Assembly: GCA_032718475.1 (NCBI GenBank) | Contig: JAUCBJ010007243.1 | Coordinates: 62,001-126,000 of the forward strand | Length of the DNA stretch: 64,000 bases | Reading direction: 5' to 3' | Source: Nemertoderma westbladi | Lineage: Eukaryota; Xenacoelomorpha; Nemertodermatida; Nemertodermatidae | Part shown: one piece after another, positions 46,601 through 61,600 of the stretch | Position numbering within the stretch: the first letter of the stretch is position 1 | Layout of the letters: each line of letters begins with the position of its first letter | Position numbers and translations under genes: made by a program | The notes under the pieces: model-generated | Database searches by the model: none | What the model was told of the DNA's origin: nothing | Seen by the model: only the letters and a program-made list of their open reading frames with translations

Positions 46601-49600
46601 ATGTTGTATTGGACAGTCCAGGTATGTTGTATTGGACAGTCCAGGTATGTCCTATTGGACAGTCCAGGTATGTACTATTGGACAGTCCAGGTATGTTGTA
46701 TTGGACAGTCCAGGTATGTCCTATTGGACAGTCCAGGTATGTTCTATTGGACAGTCCAGGTATGTTCTATTGGACAGTCCAGGTATGTTGTATTGGACAG
46801 TCCAGGTATGTCCTATTGGACAGTCCAGGTATGTTCTATTGGACAGTCCAGGTATGTTCTATTGGACAGTCCAGGTATGTTGTATTGGACAGTCCAGGTA
46901 TGTTGTATTGGACAGTCCAGGTATGTCCTATTGGACAGTCCAGGTATGTTCTATTGGACAGTCCAGGTATGTTCTATTGGACAGTCCAGGTATGTTCTAT
47001 TGTTCAGTCCAGGTATGTCCTATTGGACAGTCCAGGTATGTTGTATTGGACAATCCAGGTATGTTCTATTGGACAGTCCAAGTATGTTGTATTGTTCAGG
47101 CCAGGTATGTTCTATTGGACAGTCCAGGTATGTTCTATTGGACAGTCCAGGTATGTTGTATTGGACAGTCCAGGTATGTCCTATTGGACAGTCCAGGTAT
47201 GTTCTATTGGACAGTCCAGGTATGTTCTATTGGACAGTCCAGGTATGTTCTATTGGACAGTCCAGGTATGTTCTATTGGACAGTCCAGGTATGTTGTATT
47301 GGACAGTCCAGGTATGTTCTATTGGACAGTCCAGGTATGTTCTATTGGACAGTCCAGGTATGTTGTATTGGACAGTCCAGGTATGTTGTATTGGACAGTC
47401 CAGGTATGTTCTATTGGACAGTCCAGGTAGGTTGTATTGTTCAGTCCAGGTATGTTGTATTGGACAATCCAGGTATGTTCTATTGGACAGTCCAAGTATG
47501 TTGTATTGTTCAGGCCAGGTATGTTCTATTGGACAGTCCAGGTATGTTCTATTGGACAGTCCAGGTATGTTGTATTGGACAGTCCAGGTATGTCCTATTG
47601 GACAGTCCAGGTATGTTCTATTGGACAGTCCAGGTATGTTCTATTGGACAGTCCAGGTATGTTGTATTGTTCAGTCCAGGTATGTCCTATTGGACAGTCC
47701 AGGTATGTTGTATTGGACATCCAGGTATGTTCTATTGGACAGTCCAAGTATGTTGTATTGTTCAGGCCAGGTATGTTCTATTGGACAGTCCAGGTATGTT
47801 CTATTGGACAGTCCAGGTATGTTGTATTGGACAGTCCAGGTATGTCCTATTGGACAGTCCAGGTATGTTCTATTGGACAGTCCAGGTATGTTCTATTGGA
47901 CAGTCCAGGTATGTTCTATTGGACAGTCCAGGTATGTTGTATTGGACAGTCCAGGTATGTTCTATTGGACAGTCCAGGTATGTTCTATTGGACAGTCCAG
48001 GTATGTTGTATTGGACAGTCCAGGTATGTTCTATTGGACAGTCCAGGTATGTTCTATTGGACAGTCCAGGTATGTTGTATTGGACAGTCCAGGTATGTCC
48101 TATTGGACAGTCCAGGTATGTTCTATTGGACAGTCCAGGTATGTTCTATTGGACAGTCCAGGTATGTTGTATTGGACAGTCCAGGTATGTTGTATTGGAC
48201 AGTCCAGGTATGTCCTATTGGACAGTCCAGGTATGTTCTATTGGACAGTCCAGGTATGTTCTATTGGACAGTCCAGGTATGTTGTATTGTTCAGTCCAGG
48301 TATGTCCTATTGGACAGTCCAGGTATGTTGTATTGGACAGTCCAGGTATGTTCTATTGGACAGTCCAAGTATGTTGTATTGTTCAGGCCAGGTATGTTCT
48401 ATTGGACAGTCCAGGTATGTTCTATTGGACAGTCCAGGTATGTTGTATTGGACAGTCCAGGTATGTCCTATTGGACAGTCCAGGTATGTTCTATTGGACA
48501 GTCCAGGTATGTTGTATTGGACAGTCCAGGTATGTCCTATTGGACAGTCCAGGTATGTTCTATTGGACAGTCCAGGTATGTTCTATTGGACAGTCCAGGT
48601 ATGTTGTATTGGACAGTCCAGGTATGTTCTATTGGACAGTCCAGGTATGTTCTATTGGACAGTCCAGGTATGTTGTATTGGACAGTCCAGGTATGTTCTA
48701 TTGGACAGTCCAGGTATGTTCTATTGGACAGTCCAGGTATGTTGTATTGTTCAGTCCAGGTATGTTGTATTGGACAATCCAGGTATGTTCTATTGGACAG
48801 TCCAGGTATGTTCTATTGGACAGTCCAGGTATGTTCTATTGGACAGTCCAGGTATGTTCTATTGGACAGTCCAGGTATGTTCTATTGGACAGTCCAGGTA
48901 TGTTCTATTGGACAGTCCAGGTATGTTGTATTGGACAGTCCAGGTATGTCCTATTGGACAGTCCAGGTATGTTCTATTGGACAGTCCAGGTATGTTCTAT
49001 TGGACAGTCCAGGTATGTTCTATTGGACAGTCCAGGTATGTTCTATTGGACAGTCCAGGTATGTTCTATTGGACAGTCCAGGTATGTTGTATTGTTCAGG
49101 CCAGGTATGTTCTATTGGACAGTCCAGGTATGTTCTATTGGACAGTCCAGGTATGTTGTATTGGACAGTCCAGGTATGTCCTATTGGACAGTCCAGGTAT
49201 GTTCTATTGGACAGTCCAGGTATGTTCTATTGGACAGTCCAGGTATGTTCTATTGGACAGTCCAGGTATGTTGTATTGGACAGTCCAGGTATGTTGTATT
49301 GTTCAGTCCAGGTATGTTGTATTGGACAGTCCAGGTATGTTCTATTGGACAGTCCAGGTATGTTCTATTGGACAGTCCAGGTATGTTCTATTGGACAGTC
49401 CAGGTATGTTCTATTGGACAGTCCAGGTATGTTCTATTGGACAGTCCAGGTATGTTGTATTGTTCAGTCCAGGTATGTTGTATTGTTCAGTCCAGGTATG
49501 TTCTATTGGACAGTCCAGGTATGTTCTATTGGACAGTCCAGGTATGTTGTATTGGACAGTCCAGGTATGTCCTATTGGACAGTCCAGGTATGTTCTATTG

Positions 49601-52600
49601 GACAGTCCAGGTATGTTGTATTGTTCAGTCCAGGTATGTTCTATTGGACAGTCCAGGTATGTTGTATTGTACAGTCCAGGTATGTTGTATTGGTCAGTCC
49701 AGGTATGTTGTATTGTTCAGTCCAGGTATGTTCTATTGGACAGTCCAGGTATGTCCTATTGGACAGTCCAGGTATGTTCTATTGGACAGTCCAAGTATGT
49801 TGTATTGTTCAGTCCAGGTATGTTCTATTGGACAGTCCAGGTATGTTCTATTGGACAGTCCAGGTATGTTCTATTGGACAGTCCAGGTATGTTGTATTGG
49901 ACAGTCCAGGTATGTCCTATTGGACAGTCCAGGTATGTTCTATTGGACAGTCCAAGTATGTTGTATTGTTCAGTCCAGGTATGTTCTATTGGACAGTCCA
50001 GGTATGTTGTATTGTTCAGTCCAGGTATGTTGTATTGGACAGTCCAGGTATGTCCTATTGGACAGTCCAGGTATGTTCTATTGGACAGTCCAGGTATGTT
50101 GTATTGTTCAGTCCAGGTATGTTCTATTGGACAGTCCAGGTATGTTCTATTAGACAGTCCAGGTATGTTGTATTGTTCAGTCCAGGTATGTTCTATTGGA
50201 CAGTCCAGGTATGTTGTATTGTTCAGTCCAGGTATGTTGTATTGGACAGTCCAGGTATGTCCTATTGGACAGTCCAGGTATGTTCTATTGGACAGTCCAA
50301 GTATGTTGTATTGTTCAGTCCAGGTATGTTCTATTGGACAGTCCAGGTATGTTCTATTGGACAGTCCAGGTATGTTGTATTGTTCAGTCCAGGTATGTTG
50401 TATTGTTCAGTCCAGGTATGTTCTATTGGACAGTCCAGGTATGTTCTATTGGACAGTCCAGGTATGTTGTATTGGACAGTCCAGGTATGTTGTATTGTTC
50501 AGTCCAGGTATGTTCTATTGGACAGTCCAGGTATGTTGTATTGGACAGTCCAGGTATGTTCTATTGGACAGTCCAGGTATGTTGTATTGGACAGTCCAGG
50601 TATGTTGTATTGTTCAGTCCAGGTATGTTCTATTGGACAGTCCAGGTATGTTGTATTGGACAGTCCAGGTATGTTCTATTGGACAGTCCAGGTATGTTCT
50701 ATTGGACAGTCCAGGTATGTTGTATTGGACAGTCCAGGTATGTTGTATTGTTCAGTCCAGGTATGTTCTATTGGACAGTCCAGGTATGTTGTATTGGACA
50801 GTCCAGGTATGTTGTATTGGACAGTCCAGGTATGTTGTATTGGACAGTCCAGGTATGTTCTATTGGACAGTCCAGTCAGGTATGTCTATTGGACAGTCCA
50901 GGTATGTTGTATTGGACAGTCCAGGTAGGTTGTATTGTTCAGTCCAGGTATGTTGTATTGTTCAGTCCAGGTATGTTCTATTGGACAGTCCAGGTATGTT
51001 GTATTGGACAGTCCAGGTATGTCCTATTGGACAGTCCAGGTATGTTCTATTGGACAGTCCAGGTATGTTGTATTGGACAGTCCAGGTATGTTCTATTGGA
51101 CAGTCCAGGTATGTTGTATTGTTCAGTCCAGGTATGTTCTATTGGACAGTCCAGGTATGTTGTATTGGACAGTCCAGGTATGTTCTATTGGACAGTCCAG
51201 TTCAGGTATGTCCTATTGGACAGTCCAGGTATGTTGTATTGGACAGTCCAGGTAGGTTGTATTGTTCAGTCCAGGTATGTTGTATTGTTCAGTCCAGGTA
51301 TGTTCTATTGGACAGTCCAGGTATGTTGTATTGGACAGTCCAGGTATGTCCTATTGGACAGTCCAGGTATGTTCTATTGGACAGTCCAGGTATGTTGTAT
51401 TGGACAGTCCAGGTATGTTCTATTGGACAGTCCAGGTATGTTGTATTGGACAGTCCAGGTATGTTGTATTGTTCAGTCCAGGTATGTTCTATTGGACAGT
51501 CCAGGTATGTTCTATTGGACAGTCCAGGTATGTTGTATTGGACAGTCCAGGTATGTTCTATTGGACAGTCCAGGTATGTTGTATTGGACAGTCCAGGTAT
51601 GTTCTATTGGACAGTCCAGGTATGTTCTATTGGACAGTCCAGGTATGTTCTATTGGACAGTCCAGGTATGTTGTATTGGACAGTCCAGGTATGTTCTATT
51701 GGACAGTCCAGTTCAGGTATGTCCTATTGGACAGTCCAGGTATGTTGTATTGTTCAGTCCAGGTATGTTCTATTGTTCAGTCCAGGTATGTTCTATTGGA
51801 CAGTCCAGGTATGTTCTATTGGACAGTCCAGGTATGTTATATTGTTCAGTCCAGGTATGTTCTATTGGACAGTCCAGGTATGTTGTATTGGACAGTCCAG
51901 GTATGTTCTATTGGACAGTCCAGTTCAGGTATGTCCTATTGGACAGTCCAGGTATGTTGTATTGGACAGTCCAGGTAGGTTGTATTGTTCAGTCCAGGTA
52001 TGTTCTATTGGACAGTCCAGGTATGTTGTATTGGACAGTCCAGGTAGGTTGTATTGTTCAGTCCAGGTATGTTGTATTGGACAATCCAGGTATGTTCTAT
52101 TGGACAGTCCAGGTATGTTGTATTGGACAGTCCAGGTAGGTTGTATTGTTCAGTCCAGGTATGTTGTATTGTTCAATCCAGGTATGTTCTATTGGACAGT
52201 CCAGGTAGGTTGTATTGTTCAGTCCAGGTATGTTGTATTGTTCAGTCCAGGTATGTTCTATTGGACAGTCCAGGTATGTTGTATTGGACAGTCCAGGTAT
52301 GTTCTATTGGACAGTCCAGGTATGTTGTATTGGACAGTCCAGGTATGTCCTATTGGACAGTCCAGGTATGTTGTATTGGACAGTCCAGGTATGTCCTATT
52401 GGACAGTCCAGGTATGTTGTATTGTTCAGTCCAGGTATGTTCTATTGGACAGTCCAAGTATGTTGTATTGTTCAGTCCAGGTATGTTGTATTGGACAGTC
52501 CAGGTATGTCCTATTGGACAGTCCAGGTATGTTCTATTGGACAGTCCAGGTATGTTCTATTGTTCAGTCCAGGTATGTTCTATTGGACAGTCCAGGTATG

Positions 52601-55600
52601 TTGTATTGGACAGTCCAAGTATGTTGTATTGTTCAGTCCAGGTATGTTGTATTGGACAGTCCAGGTATGTCCTATTGGACAGTCCAGGTATGTTCTATTG
52701 GACAGTCCAGGTATGTTCTATTGTTCAGTCCAGGTATGTTCTATTGTTCAGTCCAGGTATGTTGTATTGGACAGTCCAGGTATGTCCTATTGGACAGTCC
52801 AGGTATGTCCTATTGGACAGTCCAGGTATGTTATATTGGACAGTCCAGGTATGTTGTATTGTTCAATCCAGGTATGTTGTATTGGACAGTCCAGGTATGT
52901 TCTATTGGACAGTCCAGGTATGTTATATTGGACAGTCCAGGTATGTTCTATTGGACAGTCCAGGTATGTTGTATTGTTCAGTCCAGGTATGTTGTATTGT
53001 TCAGTCCAGGTATGTTGTATTGGACAGTCCAGGTATGTTGTATTGTTCAATCCAGGTATGTTCTATTGGACAGTCCAGGTATGTTGTATTGGACAGTCCA
53101 GGTATGTTGTATTGTTCAGTCCAGGTATGTTATATTGGACAGTCCAGGTATGTTGTATTGGACAGTCCAGGTATGTTGTATTGTTCAGTCCAGGTATGTT
53201 CTATTGGACAGTCCAGGTATGTTGTATTGGACAGTCCAGGTATGTTCTATTGGACAGTCCAGGTATGTTCTATTGGACAGTCCAGGTATGTTATATTGGA
53301 CAGTCCAGGTATGTTCTATTGGACAGTCCAGGTATGTTATATTGGACAGTCCAGGTATGTTCTATTGGACAGTCCAGGTATGTTGTATTGTTCAGTCCAG
53401 GTATGTTGTATTGTTCAGTCCAGGTATGTTGTATTGTTCAGTCCAGGTATGTTGTATTGTTCAGTCCAGGTATGTTCTATTGGACAGTCCAGGTATGTTC
53501 TATTGGACAGTCCAGGTATGTTATATTGGACAGTCCAGGTATGTTCTATTGGACAGTCCAGGTATGTTGTATTGTTCAGTCCAGGTATGTTGTATTGTTC
53601 AGTCCAGGTATGTTCTATTGGACAGTCCAGGTATGTTGTATTGGACAATCCAGGTATGTTGTATTGGACAGTCCAGGTATGTTCTATTGGACAGTCCAGG
53701 TATGTTGTATTGTTCAGTCCAGGTATGTTGTATTGGACAGTCCAGGTAGGTTGTATTGTTCAGTCCAGGTATGTTGTATTGTTCAATCCAGGTATGTTCT
53801 ATTGGACAGTCCAGGTATGTTGTATTGGACAGTCCAGGTATGTTGTATTGGACAGTCCAGGTATGTTCTATTGGACAGTCCAGGTATGTTATATTGTTCA
53901 GTCCAGGTATGTTGTATTGGACAGTCCAGGTATGTTGTATTGGACAGTCCAGGTATGTTGTATTGGACAGTCCAGGTATGTTGTATTGGACAGTCCAGGT
54001 ATGTTCTATTGGACAGTCCAGGTATGTTGTATTGTTCAGTCCAGGTATGTTCTATTGGACAGTCCAGGTATGTTATATTGTTCAGTCCAGGTATGTTGTA
54101 TTGTTCAATCCAGGTATGTTCTATTGGACAGTCCAGGTATGTTGTATTGTTCAGTCCAGGTATGTTATATTGTTCAGTCCAGGTATGTTGTATTGTTCAA
54201 TCCAGGTATGTTCTATTGGACAGTCCAGGTATGTTGTATTGTTCAGTCCAGGTATGTTATATTGTTCAGTCCAGGTATGTTCTATTGGACAGTCCAGGTA
54301 TGTTGTATTGGACAGTCCAGGTATGTTGTATTGGACAGTCCAGGTATGTTGTATTGGACAGTCCAGGTATGTTCTATTGGACAGTCCAGGTATGTTGTAT
54401 TGTTCAGTCCAGGTATGTTATATTGTTCAGTCCAGGTATGTTGTATTGTTCAATCCAGGTATGTTCTATTGGACAGTCCAGGTATGTTGTATTGTTCAGT
54501 CCAGGTATGTTGTATTGTTCAATCCAGGTATGTTCTATTGGACAGTCCAGGTATGTTGTATTGTTCAGTCCAGGTATGTTGTATTGGACAGTCCAGGTAT
54601 GTTGTATTGTTCAGTCCAGGTATGTTGTATTGTTCAGTCCAGGTATGTTCTATTGGACAGTCCAGGTATGTTGTATTGTTCAGTCCAGGTATGTTGTATT
54701 GGACAGTCCAGGTATGTTGTATTGTTCAGTCCAGGTATGTTGTATTGTTCAGTCCAGGTATGTTGTATTGTTCAATCCAGGTATGTTCTATTGGACAGTC
54801 CAGGTATGTTCTATTGGACAGTCCAGGTATGTTGTATTGGACAGTCCAGGTATGTTGTATTGTTCAGTCCAGGTATGTTCTATTGGACAGTCCAGGTATG
54901 TTGTATTGGACAGTCCATGTATGTTGTATTGTTCAATCCAGGTATGTTCTATTGGACAGTCCAGGTATGTTGTATTGTTCAGTCCAGGTATGTTCTATTG
55001 GACAGTCCAGGTATGTTGTATTGGACAGTCCATGTATGTTGTATTGTTCAGTCCAGGTATGTTCTATTGGACAGTCCAGGTATGTTGTATTGGACAGTCC
55101 AGGTATGTTCTATTGGACAGTCCAGGTATGTTCTATTGGACAGTCCAGGTATGTTGTATTGTTCAGTCCAGGTATGTTCTATTGGACAGTCCAGGTATGT
55201 TCTATTGGACAGTCCAGGTATGTTCTATTGGACAGTCCAGGTAGGTTGTATTGGACAGTCCAGGTATGTTATATTGTTCAGTCCAGGTATGTTGTATTGT
55301 TCAGTCCAGGTATGTTGTATTGTTCAGTCCAGGTATGTTCTATTGGACAGTCCAGGTATGTTGTATTGGACAGTCCATGTATGTTGTATTGTTCAGTCCA
55401 GGTATGTTCTATTGGACAGTCCAGGTATGTTGTATTGTTCAGTCCAGGTATGTTCTATTGGACAGTCCAGGTATGTTGTATTGTTCAATCCAGGTATGTT
55501 CTATTGGACAGTCCAGGTATGTTGTATTGTTCAGTCCAGGTATGTTCTATTGGACAGTCCAGGTATGTTGTATTGTTCAGTCCAGGTATGTTCTATTGGA

Positions 55601-58600
55601 CAGTCCAGGTATGTTGTATTGGACAGTCCATGTATGTTGTATTGTTCAATCCAGGTATGTTCTATTGGACAGTCCAGGTATGTTGTATTGTTCAGTCCAG
55701 GTATGTTCTATTGGACAGTCCAGGTATGTTGTATTGGACAGTCCATGTATGTTGTATTGGACAATCCAGGTATGTTGTATTGTTCAGGCCAGGTATGTTG
55801 TATTGTTCAATCCAGGTATGTTCTATTGGACAGTCCAGGTATGTTGTATTGGACAGTCCAGGTATGTTCTATTGGACAGTCCAGGTATGTTGTATTGGAC
55901 AGTCCATGTATGTTGTATTGTTCAGGCCAGGTATGTTGTATTGTTCAATCCAGGTATGTTCTATTGGACAGTCCAGGTATGTTGTATTGGACAGTCCAGG
56001 TATGTTCTATTGGACAGTCCAGGTATGTTGTATTGGACAGTCCATGTATGTTGTATTGTTCAATCCAGGTATGTTCTATTGGACAGTCCAGGTATGTTGT
56101 ATTGTTCAGTCCAGGTATGTTCTATTGGACAGTCCAGGTATGTTGTATTGGACAGTCCAGGTATGTTGTATTGTTCAATCCAGGTATGTTCTATTGGACA
56201 GTCCAGGTATGTTGTATTGTTCAGTCCAGGTATGTTCTATTGGACAGTCCAGGTATGTTGTATTGGACAGTCCATGTATGTTGTATTGTTCAATCCAGGT
56301 ATGTTCTATTGGACAGTCCAGGTATGTTGTATTGGACAGTCCAGGTATGTTCTATTGGACAGTCCAGGTATGTTGTATTGGACAGTCCATGTATGTTGTA
56401 TTGGACAGTCCAGGTATGTTGTATTGGACAGTCCAGGTATGTTGTATTGTTCAATCCAGGTATGTTCTATTGGACAGTCCAGGTATGTTGTATTGGACAG
56501 TCCATGTATGTTGTATTGGACAGTCCAGGTATGTTGTATTGGACAGTCCATGTATGTTCTATTGGACAGTCCAGGTATGTTGTATTGGACAGTCCATGTA
56601 TGTTGTATTGGACAGTCCAGGTATGTTGTATTGGACAGTCCATGTATGTTCTATTGGACAGTCCAGGTATGTTGTATTGGACAATCCATGTATGTTGTAT
56701 TGGACAGTCCAGGTATGTTGTATTGGACAGTCCATGTATGTTGTATTGGACAGTCCAGGTATGTTGTATTGGACAGTCCAGGTATGTTGTATTGTTCAAT
56801 CCAGGTATGTTCTATTGGACAGTCCAGGTATGTTGTATTGGACAGTCCAGGTATGTTGTATTGTTCAATCCAGGTATGTTCTATTGGACAGTCCAGGTAT
56901 GTTGTATTGGACAGTCCAGGTATGTTCTATTGGACAGTCCAGGTATGTTGTATTGGACAGTCCAGGTATGTTGTATTGTTCAATCCAGGTATGTTCTATT
57001 GGACAGTCCAGGTATGTTGTATTGGACAGTCCATGTATGTTGTATTGGACAGTCCAGGTATGTTGTATTGGACAGTCCATGTATGTTCTATTGGACAGTC
57101 CAGGTATGTTGTATTGGACAGTCCATGTATGTTGTATTGGACAGTCCAGGTATGTTGTATTGGACAGTCCATGTATGTTCTATTGGACAGTCCAGGTATG
57201 TTGTATTGGACAGTCCATGTATGTTGTATTGGACAGTCCAGGTATGTTGTATTGGACAGTCCATGTATGTTGTATTGGACAGTCCAGGTATGTTGTATTG
57301 GACAGTCCAGGTATGTTGTATTGTTCAATCCAGGTATGTTCTATTGGACAGTCCAGGTATGTTGTATTGGACAGTCCAGGTATGTTGTATTGTTCAATCC
57401 AGGTATGTTCTATTGTTCAGTCCAGGTATGTTCTATTGGACAGTCCAGGTATGTTGTATTGGACAGTCCATGTATGTTGTATTGTTCAATCCAGGTATGT
57501 TCTATTGGACAGTCCAGGTATGTTGTATTGGACAGTCCAGGTATGTTCTATTGTTCAGTCCAGGTATGTTCTATTGGACAGTCCAGGTATGTTGTATTGG
57601 ACAGTCCAGGTATGTTCTATTGTTCAGTCCAGGTATGTTCTATTGGACAGTCCAGGTATGTTGTATTGGACAGTCCAGGTATGTTCTATTGTTCAGTCCA
57701 GGTATGTTCTATTGGACAGTCCAGGTATGTTGTATTGGACAGTCCATGTATGTTGTATTGTTCAATCCAGGTATGTTCTATTGGACAGTCCAGGTATGTT
57801 GTATTGGACAGTCCAGGTATGTTCTATTGTTCAGTCCAGGTATGTTCTATTGGACAGTCCAGGTATGTTGTATTGGACAGTCCAGGTATGTTCTATTGGA
57901 CAGTCCAGGTATGTTGTATTGTTCAGTCCAGGTATGTTGTATTGGACAGTCCAGGTATGTTCTATTAGACAGTCCAGGTATGTTCTATTGTTCAGTCCAG
58001 GTATGTTCTATTGGACAGTCCAGGTATGTTGTATTGGACAGTCCATGTATGTTGTATTGTTCAATCCAGGTATGTTCTATTGGACAGTCCAGGTATGTTG
58101 TATTGGACAGTCCAGGTATGTTCTATTGTTCAGTCCAGGTATGTTCTATTGGACAGTCCAGGTATGTTGTATTGGACAGTCCAGGTATGTTCTATTGGAC
58201 AGTCCAGGTATGTTGTATTGGACAGTCCAGGTATGTTGTATTGGACAGTCCAGGTATGTTGTATTGGACAGTCCAGGTATGTTCTATTGGACAGTCCAGG
58301 TATGTTGTATTGGACAGTCCAGGTATGTTCTATTAGACAGTCCAGGTATGTTCTATTGTTCAGTCCAGGTATGTTCTATTGGACAGTCCAGGTATGTTGT
58401 ATTGGACAGTCCATGTATGTTGTATTGTTCAATCCAGGTATGTTCTATTGGACAGTCCAGGTATGTTGTATTGGACAGTCCAGGTATGTTCTATTGTTCA
58501 GTCCAGGTATGTTCTATTGGACAGTCCAGGTATGTTGTATTGGACAGTCCAGGTATGTTCTATTGGACAGTCCAGGTATGTTGTATTGTTCAGTCCAGGT

Positions 58601-61600
58601 ATGTTGTATTGGACAGTCCAGGTATGTTCTATTAGACAGTCCAGGTATGTTCTATTGTTCAGTCCAGGTATGTTCTATTGGACAGTCCAGGTATGTTGTA
58701 TTGGACAGTCCATGTATGTTGTATTGTTCAATCCAGGTATGTTCTATTGGACAGTCCAGGTATGTTGTATTGGACAGTCCAGGTATGTTCTATTGTTCAG
58801 TCCAGGTATGTTCTATTGGACAGTCCAAGTATGTTGTATTGTTCAATCCAGGTATGTTCTATTGGACAGTCCAGGTATGTTGTATTGTTCAGTCCAGGTA
58901 TGTTGTATTGTTCAGTCCAGGTATGTTCTATTGGACAGTCCAGGTATGTTGTATTGTTCAATCCAGGTATGTTCTATTGTTCAGTCCAGGTATGTTCTAT
59001 TGGACAGTCCAAGTATGTTGTATTGTTCAATCCAGGTATGTTCTATTGGACAGTCCAGGTATGTTGTATTGTTCAGTCCAGGTATGTTGTATTGTTCAAT
59101 CCAGGTATGTTCTATTGGACAGTCCAGGTATGTTGTATTGTTCAGTCCAGGTATGTTGTATTGTTCAGTCCAGGTATGTTCTATTGGACAGTCCAGGTAT
59201 GTTGTATTGGACAGTCCATGTATGTTGTATTGTTCAATCCAGGTATGTTCTATTGGACAGTCCAGGTATGTTGTATTGGACAGTCCAAGTATGTTGTATT
59301 GTTCAATCCAGGTATGTTCTATTGGACAGTCCAAGTATGTTGTATTGTTCAATCCAGGTATGTTCTATTGGACAGTCCAGGTATGTTGTATTGTTCAATC
59401 CAGGTATGTTCTATTGGACAGTCCAGGTATGTTGTATTGTTCAGTCCAGGTATGTTCTATTGGACAGTCCAGGTATGTTGTATTGGACAGTCCATGTATG
59501 TTGTATTGTTCAATCCAGGTATGTTCTATTGGACAGTCCAGGTATGTTGTATTGTTCAGTCCAGGTATGTTCTATTGGACAGTCCAGGTATGTTGTATTG
59601 GACAGTCCATGTATGTTGTATTGTTCAATCCAGGTATGTTCTATTGGACAGTCCAGGTATGTTGTATTGGACAGTCCAGGTATGTTGTATTGGACAGTCC
59701 AGGTATGTTCTATTGGACAGTCCAAGTATGTTGTATTGTTCAATCCAGGTATGTTCTATTGGACAGTCCAGGTATGTTGTATTGTTCAGTCCAGGTATGT
59801 TGTATTGGACAGTCCAGGTATGTTGTATTGTTCAGTCCAGGTATGTTGTATTGGACAATCCAGGTATGTTGTATTGTTCAGTCCAGGTATGTTGTATTGG
59901 ACAGTCCATGTATGTTGTATTGTTCAATCCAGGTATGTTCTATTGGACAGTCCAAGTATGTTGTATTGTTCAATCCAGGTATGTTCTATTGGACAGTCCA
60001 GGTATGTTGTATTGTTCAATCCAGGTATGTTCTATTGGACAGTCCAAGTATGTTGTATTGTTCAATCCAGGTATGTTCTATTGGACAGTCCAGGTATGTT
60101 GTATTGTTCAATCCAGGTATGTTCTATTGGACAGTCCAGGTATGTTGTATTGTTCAGTCCAGGTATGTTGTATTGGACAGTCCATGTATGTTGTATTGTT
60201 CAATCCAGGTATGTTCTATTGGACAGTCCAAGTATGTTGTATTGTTCAATCCAGGTATGTTCTATTGGACAGTCCAGGTATGTTGTATTGTTCAATCCAG
60301 GTATGTTCTATTGGACAGTCCAGGTATGTTGTATTGTTCAGTCCAGGTATGTTCTATTGGACAGTCCAGGTATGTTGTATTGGACAGTCCAGGTATGTTG
60401 TATTGTTCAATCCAGGTATGTTCTATTGGACAGTCCAGGTATGTTGTATTGTTCAGTCCAGGTATGTTCTATTGGACAGTCCAGGTATGTTGTATTGGAC
60501 AGTCCATGTATGTTGTATTGTTCAATCCAGGTATGTTCTATTGGACAGTCCAGGTATGTTGTATTGTTCAGTCCAGGTATGTTCTATTGGACAGTCCAGG
60601 TATGTTGTATTGGACAGTCCATGTATGTTGTATTGTTCAATCCAGGTATGTTCTATTGGACAGTCCAGGTATGTTGTATTGGACAGTCCAGGTATGTTCT
60701 ATTGGACAGTCCAGGTATGTTGTATTGGACAGTCCATGTATGTTGTATTGTTCAATCCAGGTATGTTCTATTGGACAGTCCAGGTATGTTGTATTGTTCA
60801 GTCCAGGTATGTTCTATTGGACAGTCCAGGTATGTTGTATTGGACAGTCCAGGTATGTTGTATTGGACAATCCAGGTATGTTCTATTGGACAGTCCATGT
60901 ATGTTGTATTGTTCAATCCAGGTATGTTCTATTGGACAGTCCAGGTATGTTGTATTGGACAGTCCAGGTATGTTCTATTGGACAGTCCAGGTATGTTGTA
61001 TTGGACAGTCCATGTATGTTGTATTGTTCAATCCAGGTATGTTCTATTGGACAGTCCAGGTATGTTGTATTGTTCAGTCCAGGTATGTTCTATTGGACAG
61101 TCCAGGTATGTTGTATTGGACAGTCCAGGTATGTTGTATTGGACAATCCAGGTATGTTCTATTGGACAGTCCATGTATGTTGTATTGTTCAATCCAGGTA
61201 TGTTCTATTGGACAGTCCAGGTATGTTGTATTGGACAGTCCAGGTATGTTCTATTGGACAGTCCAGGTATGTTGTATTGGACAGTCCATGTATGTTGTAT
61301 TGTTCAATCCAGGTATGTTCTATTGGACAGTCCAGGTATGTTGTATTGTTCAGTCCAGGTATGTTCTATTGGACAGTCCAGGTATGTTGTATTGTTCAAT
61401 CCAGGTATGTTCTATTGGACAGTCCAGGTATGTTGTATTGGACAGTCCAGGTATGTTCTATTGGACAGTCCAGGTATGTTGTATTGGACAGTCCATGTAT
61501 GTTGTATTGTTCAATCCAGGTATGTTCTATTGGACAGTCCAGGTATGTTGTATTGGACAGTCCATGTATGTTGTATTGTTCAATCCAGGTATGTTCTATT

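Noticed and set aside
40383-59743. Very long open reading frames (up to 4365 codons plus, 1000-2288 codons plus, short ones minus) in the 23-bp array
   Set aside because: They result from a 23-bp unit without stops in any forward frame. They overlap each other in several frames and all give the same 23-residue repeat. Only the part of the first one before 40642 is real coding sequence (NR2C exon 7).
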